From positions 44,373,413-44,437,412 of the forward strand of contig OZ018410.1 in NCBI GenBank assembly GCA_963969595.1: a stretch of 64,000 nucleotides of DNA, given 5' to 3'. Under the pieces are notes generated by a model, which was not told the DNA's origin, ran no database searches, and was given only the letters and a program-made list of their open reading frames with translations. This document shows, piece after piece, positions 48,117-60,572 of the stretch. The position numbers and the translations under genes are program-made. The stretch comes from Neckera pumila. Lineage: Eukaryota; Streptophyta; Bryopsida; Hypnales; Neckeraceae. The stretch's first letter is position 1. Every line of letters starts with the position of its first letter.

Positions 48117-49718
48117 TCATTGACTCCTAAGTGGCTCCAAGACCACCCAAATTTGGAGCCAATTAGGATAACGAGGATAATTGCTTGGGCCATGTGATGT
48201 AAACCGATGTAGACAAGCCAGAGTGGGAATAATATAAGGAAAAAAACCCCCGTAGATAGCGTAGGAAGTTGCAAATTTGATTGGCTAGCAATACTCCATT
48301 AAAATGGACCCCAAATCCCACTTTTCAAAGCGCCACAACTACATTTTAAAACTTATCCAAAACTAAATTTCTTAGAATAATAGAAGTATATTACACTCTA
48401 CCTACAAATCAAAAACAGATTTTTTTTAAAATGTTGTATTCAATATGAATATTGTTTTGGGAAGGAAGGAATATAAAAGTGATGTTAGGACAAAATACTT
48501 CGCATTGCAAGAAGTAAAGAAGGTGATTTTGAACTACACTCACACTAACCAAATTTTTTATTATCACATTATTTTGCTTCAACTTTTTTGCATGAGAAAG
48601 TATAGGGCAATCTTTGCTAAAGAGGGATTTACGGCAAAGAACAATTTGATGAGGAGCGTCATTTGTTGCCATAAATCCTATTGAAAAGGAATTTGCTTGA
48701 TATAGACCATTGACAAAAAAATGTAGAAACAAATGACAATTGAGTAGATGTTGTGTAGATCATCCATTTGGTAGATGAAAAACATGAAATCCCTAGTTAC
48801 AACAATTTTTCCTTCTAGCTAGGGATTATGGAAAATAATCCACATGAAAAATGAACAGAGCATTTCCCAGCAGTGGTTTATAAATTTGGCTTGATGATGT
48901 ATGATTTGTGGTAATTTTTACAAGAATTAAAAATTGAGCTCTTATATTAACAAGTGGCCATGTGATTTACTCTTCCAAATTTCTCTACGTTATTATTGGT
49001 TGACAAATTGCCTATTTGTTGGAATACTAGAATCTTTCTTGTCTTTCAACTTGTTAATTAAAAACTCATCATTCCCTGCATGTGATATTAGAGAGTGTGA
49101 TATTAAAGAGGTCAGTAGACTTCCTGCTCACAATGGCAAGCATCGCTGTCATGAGCTGCACTTGGGGAGCCTATTTCCGTCTCGCTACAGACAGTCAGTA
49201 GCTTCATCTCTTTACTGCACAAACTCTGCATTCTTCGATTTTCGCTCTTTCTCCGGCCATCCAAATTATCGATTTGGTAGTTAGACAACATTCATTTAGA
49301 TTATCATACTTGCGTGTCTCCTTGTAGCAATTTTTTCTCCTGGAATTGATGATGGCGAACTCCCCTGCAGTCGCCTTCCAAATTCGGAACCCGAATTGAT
49401 CCCACGGTTGGTCACAATCGACCCTTTCATCTTTCTGCACTGTTGAAATTGTACGTCGCCCGACTACCAGTAATCCAATTGTAATCGATGATGTGATGCG
49501 CTTTTGACTGGGTTGAATTCCGATGTCAGTATCGGCATTTGAAAGCATTTGAAACGATTCGTATTGTTTTGCAGAATTTGAGGGATTTTTCGAGAAACTC
49601 GGCGAAGATTGGAGGAGTGTAGAGGATTATTGGAGTTGGGTTTCGCTTGATGGCTACGTCGAGGGTTCATTAGGGTTTGGGTTTGGGTTTAGAGTGCGTT
49701 TTGGAGAATTAGGTCGAG
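48117..49718. other. Intergenic and MERIT40 promoter/5' UTR
   Basis: No gene recognised. A segment near 48855-48885 (ATTTCCCAGCAGTGGTTTA) resembles 22690-22720, so both may be copies of one repeat. The last 500 bp are less AT-rich and probably hold the promoter and leader. Confidence 0.4.
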
Positions 49719-51936
49719 ATGCAAGGTGGAGGGGAGGAGGACGTGCATCCCTTGCGGTATGAACTTCGAGGAATGGGCCATACGCCGGAAGATATCCTCT
49801 TCTGCGTGGACGCCGATGCGGAGGCGAGCGTGGAAATGAAGCTGGGGACGCAAGGGAAGGGGCTGTGTCGCCTGGACGCCATCAAGCAAGCGATCATCCT
49901 GTTTGTGCATTCCAAGCTCATGGCCAACCCGCACCATCGATTTGCGTTCGCCTCACTTCGGAACTCGGCGTCGTGGGTATGATTTCTGCACTACCTTCTT
50001 ACTCTTTTGCTCTTTGGTCTTGTCTGCGCCCCAACCGAGGCGTGATTCGTTATCAATTGTAGCTTGGATCCTTGCATTGTAGTTTCTTGTTGCAAAAAGT
50101 AGAAAGTAGAAACTAGGAACTAGGAACTCAGGGGTTTAGGGTTTGAAAGGGTATATGGTTTTTTCAATTTTGGCCAGCTCCATATCTAGGGCTTTAGTGC
50201 GAACTAGGTGGCAATGCCCTACGAGATATGGCCATTTGGTGTTCCTTGTTAGTTGTGCACAAGGGCTAATGAACTGGGATCCATCTGTTTGGTGTTGTCT
50301 AGACATGAAGGACTGTATTTCGTTTGTGATATAAGGTTTAGGAAACTATTTGCGTGACTTTACTATATTTAGGAATATGCTTTCTTTGGGAGATGAGTAT
50401 GGCTGTGGAGAGATCACTTTGGGTTCAAGAACCAGCTCTGTTGGATCAAATTTTGGTCACTTTGTACGAAGTGCTTATGGAATTTCAAATCGGGAAAGTT
50501 ATAGACCACTAAGTGATCCGCTTCCATTTGAAGATGAGTGGTTAGATATTTAGCCAAGTGATGGATACACCACTTGCTGATTATTCCAGCTGAGTGTATG
50601 AATCGATGAGTTGCTGTTGGTAACAGTATAGGAGGCGGGATCAGTTCCTTTCGGTTTTAGTATCCTCTACCTTGTATTAAGCTAGTGAAGATTACACTGG
50701 TGTTTGCTGTGTAGAAGCACTGGTTTTGTTATCTATCTGTGCTTTGAGGGATTGAGTCTGCCTTGTTTCGTCGCAGCTGAAACGCGGATTCACGAAGGAC
50801 ATTGACATCATTGGCCAAGTTGTGCGTGGGCTAGCTGCTTCTGGGACGTATCCTCATTGTGATCTATCCGAGCTCTTTCGCATGGCAGCTGCAGAGGCAC
50901 AACACTCCATAGCTTTGAACAGAAGGCTTAGAGTGGTAAAGTTGACTTCACCAATCCTCCAATTCAAAGGTTTATAATTGTCAAGAAAGTATCATAGTCT
51001 TCGAAGCTCAACGTCGTTGTAGTTTACAATGTAAAGACTGGATGGTGGAGGGCTTTGCACCGCGGACTATCTCATCCATTCAAATTTCTGCGACCCACAC
51101 CTATTTTAGTCCCCGTCTTGTGGTAATCAATGGACTAATACTATTGTACACTTTGCAGGTGCTCATATATTGCAGATCATCGGTGCCGATCGAGGTTGCA
51201 ATGCAGTGGCCGGACAAGCAGCGTATGTTCTCATTTGATGCCCTGTATTTGCATGACAAGCCCACCCATGACAACTGCCCGCAAGATGTATATGACTCTC
51301 TTGTGGATGCTCTGGAACGCGTCAGTGAGTATGAAAGCTACATTTTCGAAAGCAGCAGTGGGAGTGCACGTTTGCTCTTCAGGTGATTTGGTCTTCCAGA
51401 AGACGGAACTTTCAGAGTACTAGGACATCATTCAGTACATACCCTTTTAAATCCTTCTCTCTCTCTTCCGGATTTGAAGTTTGACCACAACCCTATCGAC
51501 AACTTGCAAGGTCTATGATGCAAGTCTAATCATGTTGTTTGACCACGTTAGTTGAGTTCATGCATCTGACTACACTTTAAGAAGATTGGTTAAGCTGTAA
51601 CTTATCACCAAGAAGGGTTTTATTCAAGTGCTACATTCCTTTGATAGTTTCTGTGTGCCCTCTCAAGCTCTTCGCACTATTCTCTTTACCAATTGGCATT
51701 TTTGGTTTTTGTATGCGTTTGGGAACTTCTTCGTTGACGTTTGCGAACTTTCCACGTGCAGGAACATATGCATACTTCTTTCCCACCCTCAGCAGCGGTG
51801 TCCGCAAGACGAGTTTGATGCTCCGAGGGATCTTGCCAAGATGGTAGCTGCAGCCCCACACAATAGCACGTCAGGAAACCTCCCTGCTCCAAGAAGAGAA
51901 GCTGAAGACAATGCCGGTCCTTCGCGAGCGCACTAA
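49719..51936 (+). CDS. MERIT40/BABAM1-like (BRISC and BRCA1-A complex member 1)
   Basis: Four exons, 49719-49976, 50777-50935, 51159-51382 and 51762-51936, give 271 residues in consistent phase. The N-terminal half is a von Willebrand A-like fold: EDILFCVDADAEASVEM (strand with an Asp-rich turn), an amphipathic helix, then HHRFAFASLRNSASW. The C-terminus has LLSHPQQRCPQDEF, resembling the conserved LLxHPxQRP tail of animal MERIT40. In animals this protein scaffolds the BRCC36 deubiquitinase in the BRISC and BRCA1-A complexes, which cut Lys63-linked ubiquitin. A corresponding plant role is inferred. The start is the only ATG giving the full VWA start. Assignment rests on fold pattern and the tail motif, not on a search. 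Confidence 0.75.
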
Positions 51937-53017
51937 CCTCCCATCTCTGCTACTTTGTGATAACTTGATGAGACTTGTACAAAGTTACAAACGCTGTTCA
52001 CCATCTTTTGGTCAGTCCATATTGAATACTGATGCCACTGTTTCGGCAAACAACCAGGTGATTTCTTTCCTTTTAAAAGAATGAGCTCTGTAGAGTGTGA
52101 TGTGCAGGGAGGCTGTAAAGTGTGATGTGCAGGTGTCAAGTTGGTGTTGATGATTTGTGAGGCAGTCGTTTATTTTCCGTTGACAAGGATTTTGAAGCTC
52201 CGGTGTATTTGAGGACAATTTCACTCCGTGGTTGAGAGCTGAGATCTATAATTTTTAGATGGAAATTGGTTTTTGAACTTTGTAGAGGTCACTATATCAG
52301 CACCAGTGGTCTAGCTACTTAGATTGCAGCGAGATGATGGAAATTGATGCTTTGCAATGGAAATATACCGGTACATACGTACATACCATTCCTGATATTG
52401 ACAAAACAAACCCAATGCACCTTGGTATTGTTTTTCATACTCTTCTGCTCAGTCAACTTGAGGTGATAAATCTCTGGATGGCTCTCGTTACAATTGATAA
52501 TGCTATATTTTCAGAGGTCTCAAACTCTGATCAGCTATTTTTTGTAATATCGTTATAACAGACATCATGTTTGTTCTCAAAGAATCACTGGACTATTTAT
52601 TTGCACATTTTTGCACTAAATCTGGCGGAACTCCTTAAAATTTAAGTACCGTGCAAGTGAATGCCAATTATGTTTGAGATTTGATGTTTGATATTTGTTA
52701 TTGGCAAAAAAATGTTCAGGATATGTTAATAGTCAGTGAGTCACAATCATAACATTGTTTAGCAATTGTGTGAAAATTTGCCTACTGTCATTATAAGATG
52801 AATATTCCTATTATTGTTATTGTTATTTGTAGTACCTTAGAGAATATGCTAAGGGTTACATATTATATTTTTATAGAAATGCTAATCTCAATTTAGAAGA
52901 ATTCAAGTAGGAATGTTTTTCTCTAATAGGAAATGTAATTCTGTAGAGTTTTCAAAGTACAGGTCTTGGAAAACATAAAACTATTCATAGGTGGAGACAT
53001 ATGCCTTCCTAAAGAAA
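51937..53017. other. MERIT40 3' region and intergenic
   Basis: Probably 3' UTR, with a short repeat TGTGATGTGCAGG at about 52098 and 52121, then AT-rich DNA without recognised features. Confidence 0.4.
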
Positions 53018-53601
53018 TACTCCCTCCGTCTTGAAATAAATCCAAGGGTTTCCAAATATACTTGTCTCAAATTAAATTCGAAATTGGCTCTCCACAACTT
53101 GATAGACAACAATTGAAGCTAGTTCGAACACCCTCAAGCAAAAGAATCTGTAGATGTTACATTCCAAAGACTACATAGCAATTCAATCCTTGCAAAGGAA
53201 TTGAAACGCAACCTCTAATCAACCATAGGCAAAGAATTCAACCCAAAATTGTACAAACAATGCTACTAAGAAATTTCTTGTTGAGAATTTCTTGAACTTG
53301 AATCACAAGAAATTTTTGGAATTCAATACAGAGGACATCAATGAACATCATTGCACTAGCATTGCTCAAAGAATTATCAAAATTAATACCACTGGAGCAA
53401 TTCCCAAAAGGGCAAAAATTTGTCACTTTTGCCGCTTGTTTTCGATATGTGCCGCTTCAATTTTTACTTCCATTCTTTCACACCTAATGGGGTTTAGTAG
53501 AAGCTACAATATCTCCACAATCTTTTGAAAATAAGAACAACTTGCGTATTAATCTAGCCATTTCTAGGAAACCCCGGATTTATTTCGAGATGGAGGGAGT
53601 A
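53018..53601. mobile_element. Stowaway-like MITE with TA target duplication
   Basis: TA at 53018-53019 is followed by CTCCCTCCGTCTTGAAATAA. The right end, inverted, reads CTCCCTCCATCTCGAAATAA and is followed by TA at 53600-53601. Stowaway MITEs are Tc1/mariner-related and duplicate TA. At 580 bp it is longer than usual (about 100-350 bp) and may contain extra sequence. Its open frames are not genes. Confidence 0.8.
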
Positions 53602-55350
53602 CACAATTAAATATGGAGTACTATTCTATGTATAACTTATACAAAGTACCTTAACCATCTAAACTACACTGTAAAATGAATTCCCTTGAATTGCAATATA
53701 TTGAATGCAAAATTGAGCTGTTGCGCTTAAGTATCTATTATATTAAGTGCATGATGTTTCAATTTATTAGGAGAGATGTTCATATTTTGTCTTTACATAT
53801 TTTCATTCAATTTTGGAAGAACAAATGAGATTAAAATTGAGTTCTAGCAAACTTAAGAAAATACTGTGTCTTCTTGTGCAATGGGGTGTTGATACAAATG
53901 TTGCAACAATTGTTATACTAGTAATCAATTAATTTGATTTTACACCATCAAACAAGTCTATAACCATCTTCTAAAATTCTACCCTGCTTTAATTCAATTT
54001 CATTTTTCACTTAAATTTGGTTATATTTTAATTTAAATGAGCAACAAAAAATAAATCAAACGTTTGATATTCATTGTAAGAATCATACATAGCACTCAGG
54101 AAGTAACTACCATTTGTCTTTTTTTATGAAGCTTTTTGATTATTCCCACTTGAAGATTGTACACAAACACAATCTAGATTATTTTGTGGATGTTGAGACA
54201 GTTCCTAAAAAATGTAGTGTATCATTTGCAAGTAGCAACTATTTGACAATTTTACAAAAATATTCCTCATTCCAGCATTAAGATTCCATTGTTATGCATG
54301 ATAAAAATAAACTATAATATTATAACATAAGTATACCAATGACCAAGCAAATTTCATTCCTAAACTATGTACCAAGTATAAGGTTGGCACCTCCAATGCA
54401 CCACTGACCCTAAAATGCCATCTTCACTCTAGATAAAACTCCAAAATCAATTATATACCTATTGAAGAAAATATTTTAGAACCAAACCGTTTGTTCCTTC
54501 ATAACTTTTGTATAAGAGATCCAAATGTCACATTCTTTGGTATACTGGGACCTCCTTTCAAGTGCCAACAAAAAATATATGGATATTTGACCACTCTGAT
54601 AATAGGCACTGAAGCAAAAAGTTGCGGTTTTGGGGTACCCACCTTCAATTGCAAATTCTTGCAACAAATCAGTTAGTGCACGGTGAAGGGTTACTATACT
54701 GTTTGATGTAATGGGATGTCTACGCTACCAATTTGACAAAGGCCAAAGTCTCAGCATCGTGAACAACGAAGGAATCAAAGATGTTTATCGTTCCACGGAG
54801 AACACGCTCGCAGAATTAGGGTTTCGATCCTCGTCAGCATCAGTGTACTTCAGCTAAACCCAATTTTGTATTGCAATTCCGATGCAGAATTTGTATTTGC
54901 GGCTGCTACCGCAATTTCGACAGGCGCTCAATGAACGAACCTTCAACTTTTTGGACGAAATTTGAGCTGGAAATGTCCGAACATTTGATATTCGTCTCGT
55001 TGGAATTGTGTGTGTTGAGGTGATTTTGATGCAGGTCTTCGATGATGGAGTTTCCTGAAGTGTGTGGCACTTGGATTTTCAGCTCTAGGTGGATACAACT
55101 GTGAGAAATTTATGGCGATTCAGGGGTTGAGTTGGTGGTCTAGTTGCCGCTGACGATTTTACTGCGGAATTATCTGGTATATTTATTCGTGAATAATTCA
55201 TTTCAGTATGATAATACTCAAGATTATTAGCTCTGAGATTTTTTTCGATTTTCAGTTTTTGAATTGCAAGTTTAAATTGCGCATTTGTGGTCCAGAAGCG
55301 CTTCGATGAACTGTCCTAAACCCTAAATGCATGGTTCTTTAAATATGCAG
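53602..55350. other. Intergenic and leader of the next gene
   Basis: AT-rich. From about 54700 composition shifts towards a gene leader. An acceptor AATATGCAG at 55350 precedes the exon with the next start codon, implying an intron in the 5' UTR. Confidence 0.4.
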
Positions 55351-55387
55351 GATTCGTTGGTGAAGGAGGCATTGTGGGGAGGAGTTT

Positions 55388-58284
55388 ATGGCACCTTCGG
55401 AAGGGCAGGTCCATGCATCCGGTATTGTTCTTCAGCATTATGCGGAGCCAGACAAGGACACTGGGCTTTGTTTGCCTTCTTGGCGGGTTACATCTTCTTC
55501 CATTGTCTATTCGCCTAATCTGGCCTCTGGCACAGCAACTACAGTAAGTTGTCATCCATTTAGAAAGTCCATTTTCGTAGAAATTTCTTTTTCAGCAATG
55601 TAGAATGCACGATCACTGTAAGGGTTTGGACTCCCCTGTGGTGTAGTTTTGGTTGAAGCGTTGGGCCAATTATGGCAAATATTGAACATGTCAAATTCCT
55701 CGACCTTGCTTAGCATCTTCTTATGTCAGCTTACAAATGAGGCCTTGTATGGTCTGAATGCTTGAACAGGTGAATGGAGAGGTTTATGTTCGAGGTGAGA
55801 GAGCTTATAAGTTTCAAGCGGATGTGGCAACAATTGATGCAGTTTCCCATCCCCACTCTGTGCTCCAAGTCTTAGGTACTTATTTTCTTCAGCTCCTGTT
55901 GTAGATGACAGGTGCAAAATTTTGGTTGAGAGTTGGCTCAAGCATTTATGGTGATCGGATCAGGCCGATCATGGGTTTGGAAATGCTGCCGCTTATGATA
56001 TTTTTGGTGCAATTAACAATGATGGCGATGGAGTTGAAGTCTGCTTGATGCAGTCTGGATTATTGGCAAGGAATTCTTTCTGGTAAGGAGCATTAAATCT
56101 GGAATGTTTTTTTTTTAAGGAAATTTGAAGGTTGCGGAGAAGAGAACAGGAGCAACTTTGCACTGCAAAGTGTTGGTTAGTACAGGCTTACCTCAGTGAA
56201 TTGTTGGTGGATGAAAGATCAGTGCTTGGTTTAATCAATTTCAGTTTCGTCGCAAAAAGAGAGACGCCCCTCCCTTAGATCGACAAAGTTCTGAAGGTTA
56301 AGTTGATTGGCATTAGATTCATGTAGTCCTCATATTGAGTTAATGTTGAATTCATGTCACCCGTCCAACCAAGAGTGACTATCAAGCTTATCATTTTTGT
56401 TTTGCAAATTGATGTACACGCTTTTAAAGATATATGATACGGTTGGAACGTGATATTAACTGCTTGGTCAGGTCTGTTGGTGAGTTGTTGCTGGTGTATG
56501 TATCGATAATTTTCTGTAATTGGTGTAAGCAGGCAGTTAGAGACTCTCTCCATTGATACAGCTGAAAGTGATGATTTTGTAGACATGGGAGGCAGTTTCG
56601 CAAATCCTCCGGCTGGGGGGCTCAGGCAATAAACGTAAACGAATGAGCAGCATTTCGGGTGGATCAGGGTCAGGTTTGTGTACCGTTGGAGCAAGTCATA
56701 CGAGTGTTGCAGCGGTATTAACAGCAGTTGGGGATGGGCAAAGACTGCCACCCTCACGAGGCCAGTCACAGATTGTCGGACAATCTGTATGCCATACTCA
56801 TGTGAAGGTCCCTGGTACATATTTAAACGGTGTAGACTTTAATCTCAATCTGAAGTCATGGGCCACGAAGAATTTATGTGCAATAAGTGCTGTCTTCGGC
56901 AGAAGAATGAAGAGGACGTTCGAGTTAAGCTGCAAAAGCTCTTTGGCACTCTTGCCAGCGAGAAAACAAAGACTTTCTACTGCCACTGTAAGCTGTCGAA
57001 ACAAAGCATCTACCAGAAGTCATACTGTGGATGTGATTGTAAATGCCGAGGAAGGATTGGTCTTTGACTTGGCGAATGGGCGAATATCGTCACCAGGGTT
57101 TCTATCCCTTTCATGCCCGGCATTGCAATCGGAGGTAAAGAATTTTTTTTGCTATCATGCTATTTGAATCTGCATTTATGGATAGTTCTCCAATAAGCGG
57201 TCGGGTTTTCTATGAGTTCGTTTAAGGGAAACTGGTGGTTTAAGAGTCTCCAAATTCAAGCTGCATTTCTTTCGTTCTAGATTCACTTGTTCTCAATCGG
57301 AAGAATGGCATCTTGTAAATGTGCAGCAAAAGGTTTCAGTAAAGTTTGACTGTTTCAGGAACTCTCAGACAACATCACAAAGAGAATTTGCTCCCTAATT
57401 TATCAAGACTTCACTATGAAACATGTTTTCCTTGGTTTTGAAATCAATTTGTTCATAGCTCAAGCTCTTGTCGTTCGATCTATTTGCCGCCACCATTGTT
57501 TGCCGCATTCTGTCATTTATTTATTCCATTTCGGAGCACAGCTACTCTGTAAGATGGGATTATCTGAATTCGTTTTATCGTTTGGTAACAATCAATCCAC
57601 CTCTAATATGAGGAGCATATACAGGTGCAAGCTGGAGCTGGGGAAGTCCTTCTGCACAGAGACACAAGCATGTTCCTGCAACGAGGGGTTTCTGCAAAAG
57701 TTCAGGGTTTTCATCTGCAGGCTCAAAGATTATATTTCTCCTCGAGTGATGGGGATCCTCATTTTAAAACAGACGGTCTCAATCTTACTAGTGTACATCC
57801 TAAACCCCCAATGGAGTCTGAAGTGCAATTGAAAGTAGCCGAGAGAGGGTTGGTGTACAATGGTAATATGAAGAGCTTCCCACCAAGTGCAGTTAGCAGG
57901 TTCAATTCTAGATTTAATCAATTGAACTTCCGAAGTCCGGGTTTGAAAGTCCATCATCGTCCACTGACAGCGTGTTGCTACGCCAAGTGCGGTAGCTATG
58001 ACTCCTCAAGAATCGTCTTAAAAAGGAACAAGCCTCTTGGTAACATGACATGCCTCGTGCAGGTCTTTAGTAAACAACTTTTGTCGGCGCTCCATGTTTC
58101 GTTGAAAACCAGCCAGATCCGGAACTTAGTGGGTATAGAATTTGTAGTATCAGATTGGTTTGCGAGTAGCCCCAAGATTTTGCTGCGGGAGGATGTTGAC
58201 CAGGAAACTTTTCTCGCGGCTTTCAAAATGAGTGGGACGGATGCGCTCATAGCTGAAGGTGATGTCCGAATATGGTGGCAGTGA
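55388..58284 (+). pseudogene. Unrecognised five-exon gene with two apparent 1-nt frameshifts
   Basis: Exons fit as 55388-55543, 55770-55875, about 55922-56082, 56533-57134 and 57625-58284. The first ATG of its exon opens MAPSEGQVHASG. The last exon reads VQAGAGEVLLHRDTSMFLQR to VRIWWQ without a break (219 codons). The ORF is not continuous. In exon 3 the frame of WLRVGSSIYGDRIRPIMG must shift by one base to GFGNAAAYDIFGAINNDGDG; using the acceptor at 55914 instead gives one frame with an in-frame TGA. In exon 4 an extra base at a run of six G (56613-56618) separates FANPPAGG from NKRKRMSSISGGSGSG. No family was recognised. NKRKR could be a nuclear signal. It may be a recent pseudogene or a good gene with sequence errors. 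Confidence 0.5.
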
Positions 58285-58579
58285 AGCATTTTATGCCTAT
58301 CGGATACACCATTTAACGGTACACATTTCCTTCTTTCCCCATCTTCCTAATCTCCAAAAGAAAACCTATTTCATTATACTTCATTTCCCATTCATAACCT
58401 GTAAGTACACCCTTTTCTGGAGTAGGTTGACTCATGGGTGGAAGTGAGCTCAGTTCTTCCGAAGGGTGCAGAAAGTGGGTGCTTGCAGCATGCCGTGTTT
58501 ACAGGTCATAAAGTTCTTAGTAAAGATCTAATACATCCAGACTTCAAGCTGCTCCCATTCCCAATAGACTTCGAGAATG

Positions 58580-59182
58580 TCATCTCATTTCATGGGCCAA
58601 AAATAATGCAAATGCCACAATGATGAACGATATCACAAAGGACATTATAGTTTCTGTAACCATGGTATCCGATGCAAATTCCAGCAGTGTTGAGGTGTAC
58701 CCAGGTGGCTTGGTGATGTTGTTGTACAGCTGCAAGGCATTGCATTCCAGGCATGTACTACTTACCACCACCTTTTGAATGGCACTTGATGAAGCATAAT
58801 ATGAAGAAGCCTCAGGGCTCGACTTTGGAAGCTGCATCATTGCCGAGGTAAAGGCCAAGGTGCATGTGGAGGAAATCACGGCCACCGCTGTTCCCAGCAC
58901 AAGGCTGTCACAGAGCCAGGATGTGGTTGTAATCTGGTTCCACACTAACCTCAATGTGGCCATTTGAATTTCGAAAAGGTTAGAAATCACTTGAATTGTG
59001 TAAGTGGAGGTGTTGACCTGGTCTCTGTAGAAAGTAAGGTAGTGATTACTATTTTTCAATAAATTTGGTGACCCTGGTTGAATTTGCGGGCCTTCATTGA
59101 TTCGTAACTTTTTTTTTCTGACATAGTAGAGTTGAAAATCCTCTGAGTATGAAATAACTCCGGTCTCTTGGAGATGATGCAC
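58580..59182 (-). CDS. Hypothetical membrane protein, single exon
   Basis: An uninterrupted 200-codon frame ends convergently with the preceding gene. Two hydrophobic segments are predicted by eye: residues about 92-116 (SLVLGTAVAVISSTCTLAFT) and 176-197 (TETIMSFVISFIIVAFALFL), the second at the very C-terminus. The loop between contains CLEC and two possible N-glycosylation sites. An internal Met at residue 74 would remove an unstructured leader and give a 127-residue protein starting just before the first membrane segment. No family was recognised. Length and the membrane pattern support a gene, but chance cannot be excluded. Confidence 0.4.
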   Translation of the reverse strand: MHHLQETGVISYSEDFQLYYVRKKKLRINEGPQIQPGSPNLLKNSNHYLTFYRDQVNTSTYTIQVISNLFEIQMATLRLVWNQITTTSWLCDSLVLGTAVAVISSTCTLAFTSAMMQLPKSSPEASSYYASSSAIQKVVVSSTCLECNALQLYNNITKPPGYTSTLLEFASDTMVTETIMSFVISFIIVAFALFLAHEMR

Positions 59183-60266
59183 ATTTTCTCATATAAAGCT
59201 ACTGAAGATCATTTGTAGAAGGCACGAGTTGATTGCAGTTGCAAAGAGGTGAATCATTCTATTGAAATCCATGGAGGAAATAATTACTTATCACACCTAT
59301 CATGTCTTTTTCAGATGCTCTTTGATGTTCCTTTTTCACTTTCAACCAATCTTCAAGAATATGCTTCTGACTTTGTGAGTCACCACCCGATGTGGCAACA
59401 CGACATTTACTGAAAGCATGATTTCACCCTTCTCCAAGCATCAAGGGACAACTATGGAGGGAGATTTTTGAGTTACTTAAAAATGTTACTTTGCTAAGAA
59501 AGTTGGAATTTTTTGAAAAAACACTGATTGTAAAACTCGGCAGAACTCACATGGTTGTTAAAACTCATTGATCAGCCCAAGGAATGCTTTGGAAAATTTT
59601 GTTTGAAAATCTACCCAATAAAATGCCCTCGATAATTTCTCAAATGATTCATTCTAAGACTCCCATCTAAAGTTGATTTTGTTCATAAAATTTATTCAGG
59701 AAGACAATGCTCCTCGTAATGAAAAAATCAGGGTAGAATATTTTTGCAATTGTCTTATGCTGAAAATTCAACAAAGAAGTAAATCTATCAAAGAAACTTC
59801 TTCACCAATTTTTCAGGTTTTTGTGGTTCATACCGAGGAAAGTGATTTATTTATCAACAATTGGTGAATTGTCCACTACAATTAAATCGTGTCATGCTCC
59901 TTATCATCATCAGAGATGATAATTTCCCCTCCCTCAGATATCATATGTGAGATCAAATATAAGATCAAAGCTAACTTAATATAGAGCCCAACGCGTGACT
60001 TTTTGTGAGAATCACACGGTCTTTCACATGAAATGGCCGCCATTTGAGTACAGCAGAACAGTTATGTAAACACAACTACCAGTACCGAAATGAACCGTTT
60101 TTAGTGCTCACTGAACTCGAAACTTCACACCCAATTCTCACATGGATTGTATTGTACATAAATAAACAAAGAAATGGTACTCGTGTCACGCAATTGAAAA
60201 TTCAATCGATTGCCGCGGACGAAAGACTCCCATACTAACTGAACTCCCATACAGCCATTCCTCGTG
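59183..60266. other. Intergenic
   Basis: No gene, RNA or repeat end recognised. Confidence 0.4.
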
Positions 60267-60572
60267 GTTGTAACCAGGGCTTTTTTTTTTGTGGCTTTCT
60301 GGTGCCAGATTGCACCAGAAAAAATAATCTGGCTTAAAAATGGTACAAAATATGACAAAAAATTTGGATGAAATCGCCAAAAAAAATTCAAAGTAATAAA
60401 CAAACTAGATGAAATTGCCAGATTGTGGATGAAAACCAAATTATAGACATGTGGTATGACTATTTTCTATCTGATATGGATGAATGTTGAAATTTGAAGC
60501 ACCACTGCAAAATTTATATCGCCACTATGGCACTTCTCAAAAAATGAAAAAAAAAAAAGCCCTGGTTGTAAC
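60267..60572. mobile_element. hAT-type MITE, 290 bp, 8-bp target duplication
   Basis: The element runs 60275-60564 with ends CAGGGCTTTTTTTTTT and AAAAAAAAAAGCCCTG. The 8-bp sequence GTTGTAAC flanks it on both sides (60267-60274 and 60565-60572). CAGGG-type ends with an 8-bp duplication are the signature of hAT transposons. There is no coding capacity. The intact duplication suggests a fairly recent insertion. Confidence 0.9.

Noticed and set aside
58429..58623. Extra last exon of the 55388-58284 gene
   Set aside because: It needs a weak donor (GAT/GTCCGA) in the right phase; the uninterrupted stop at 58282 is simpler.
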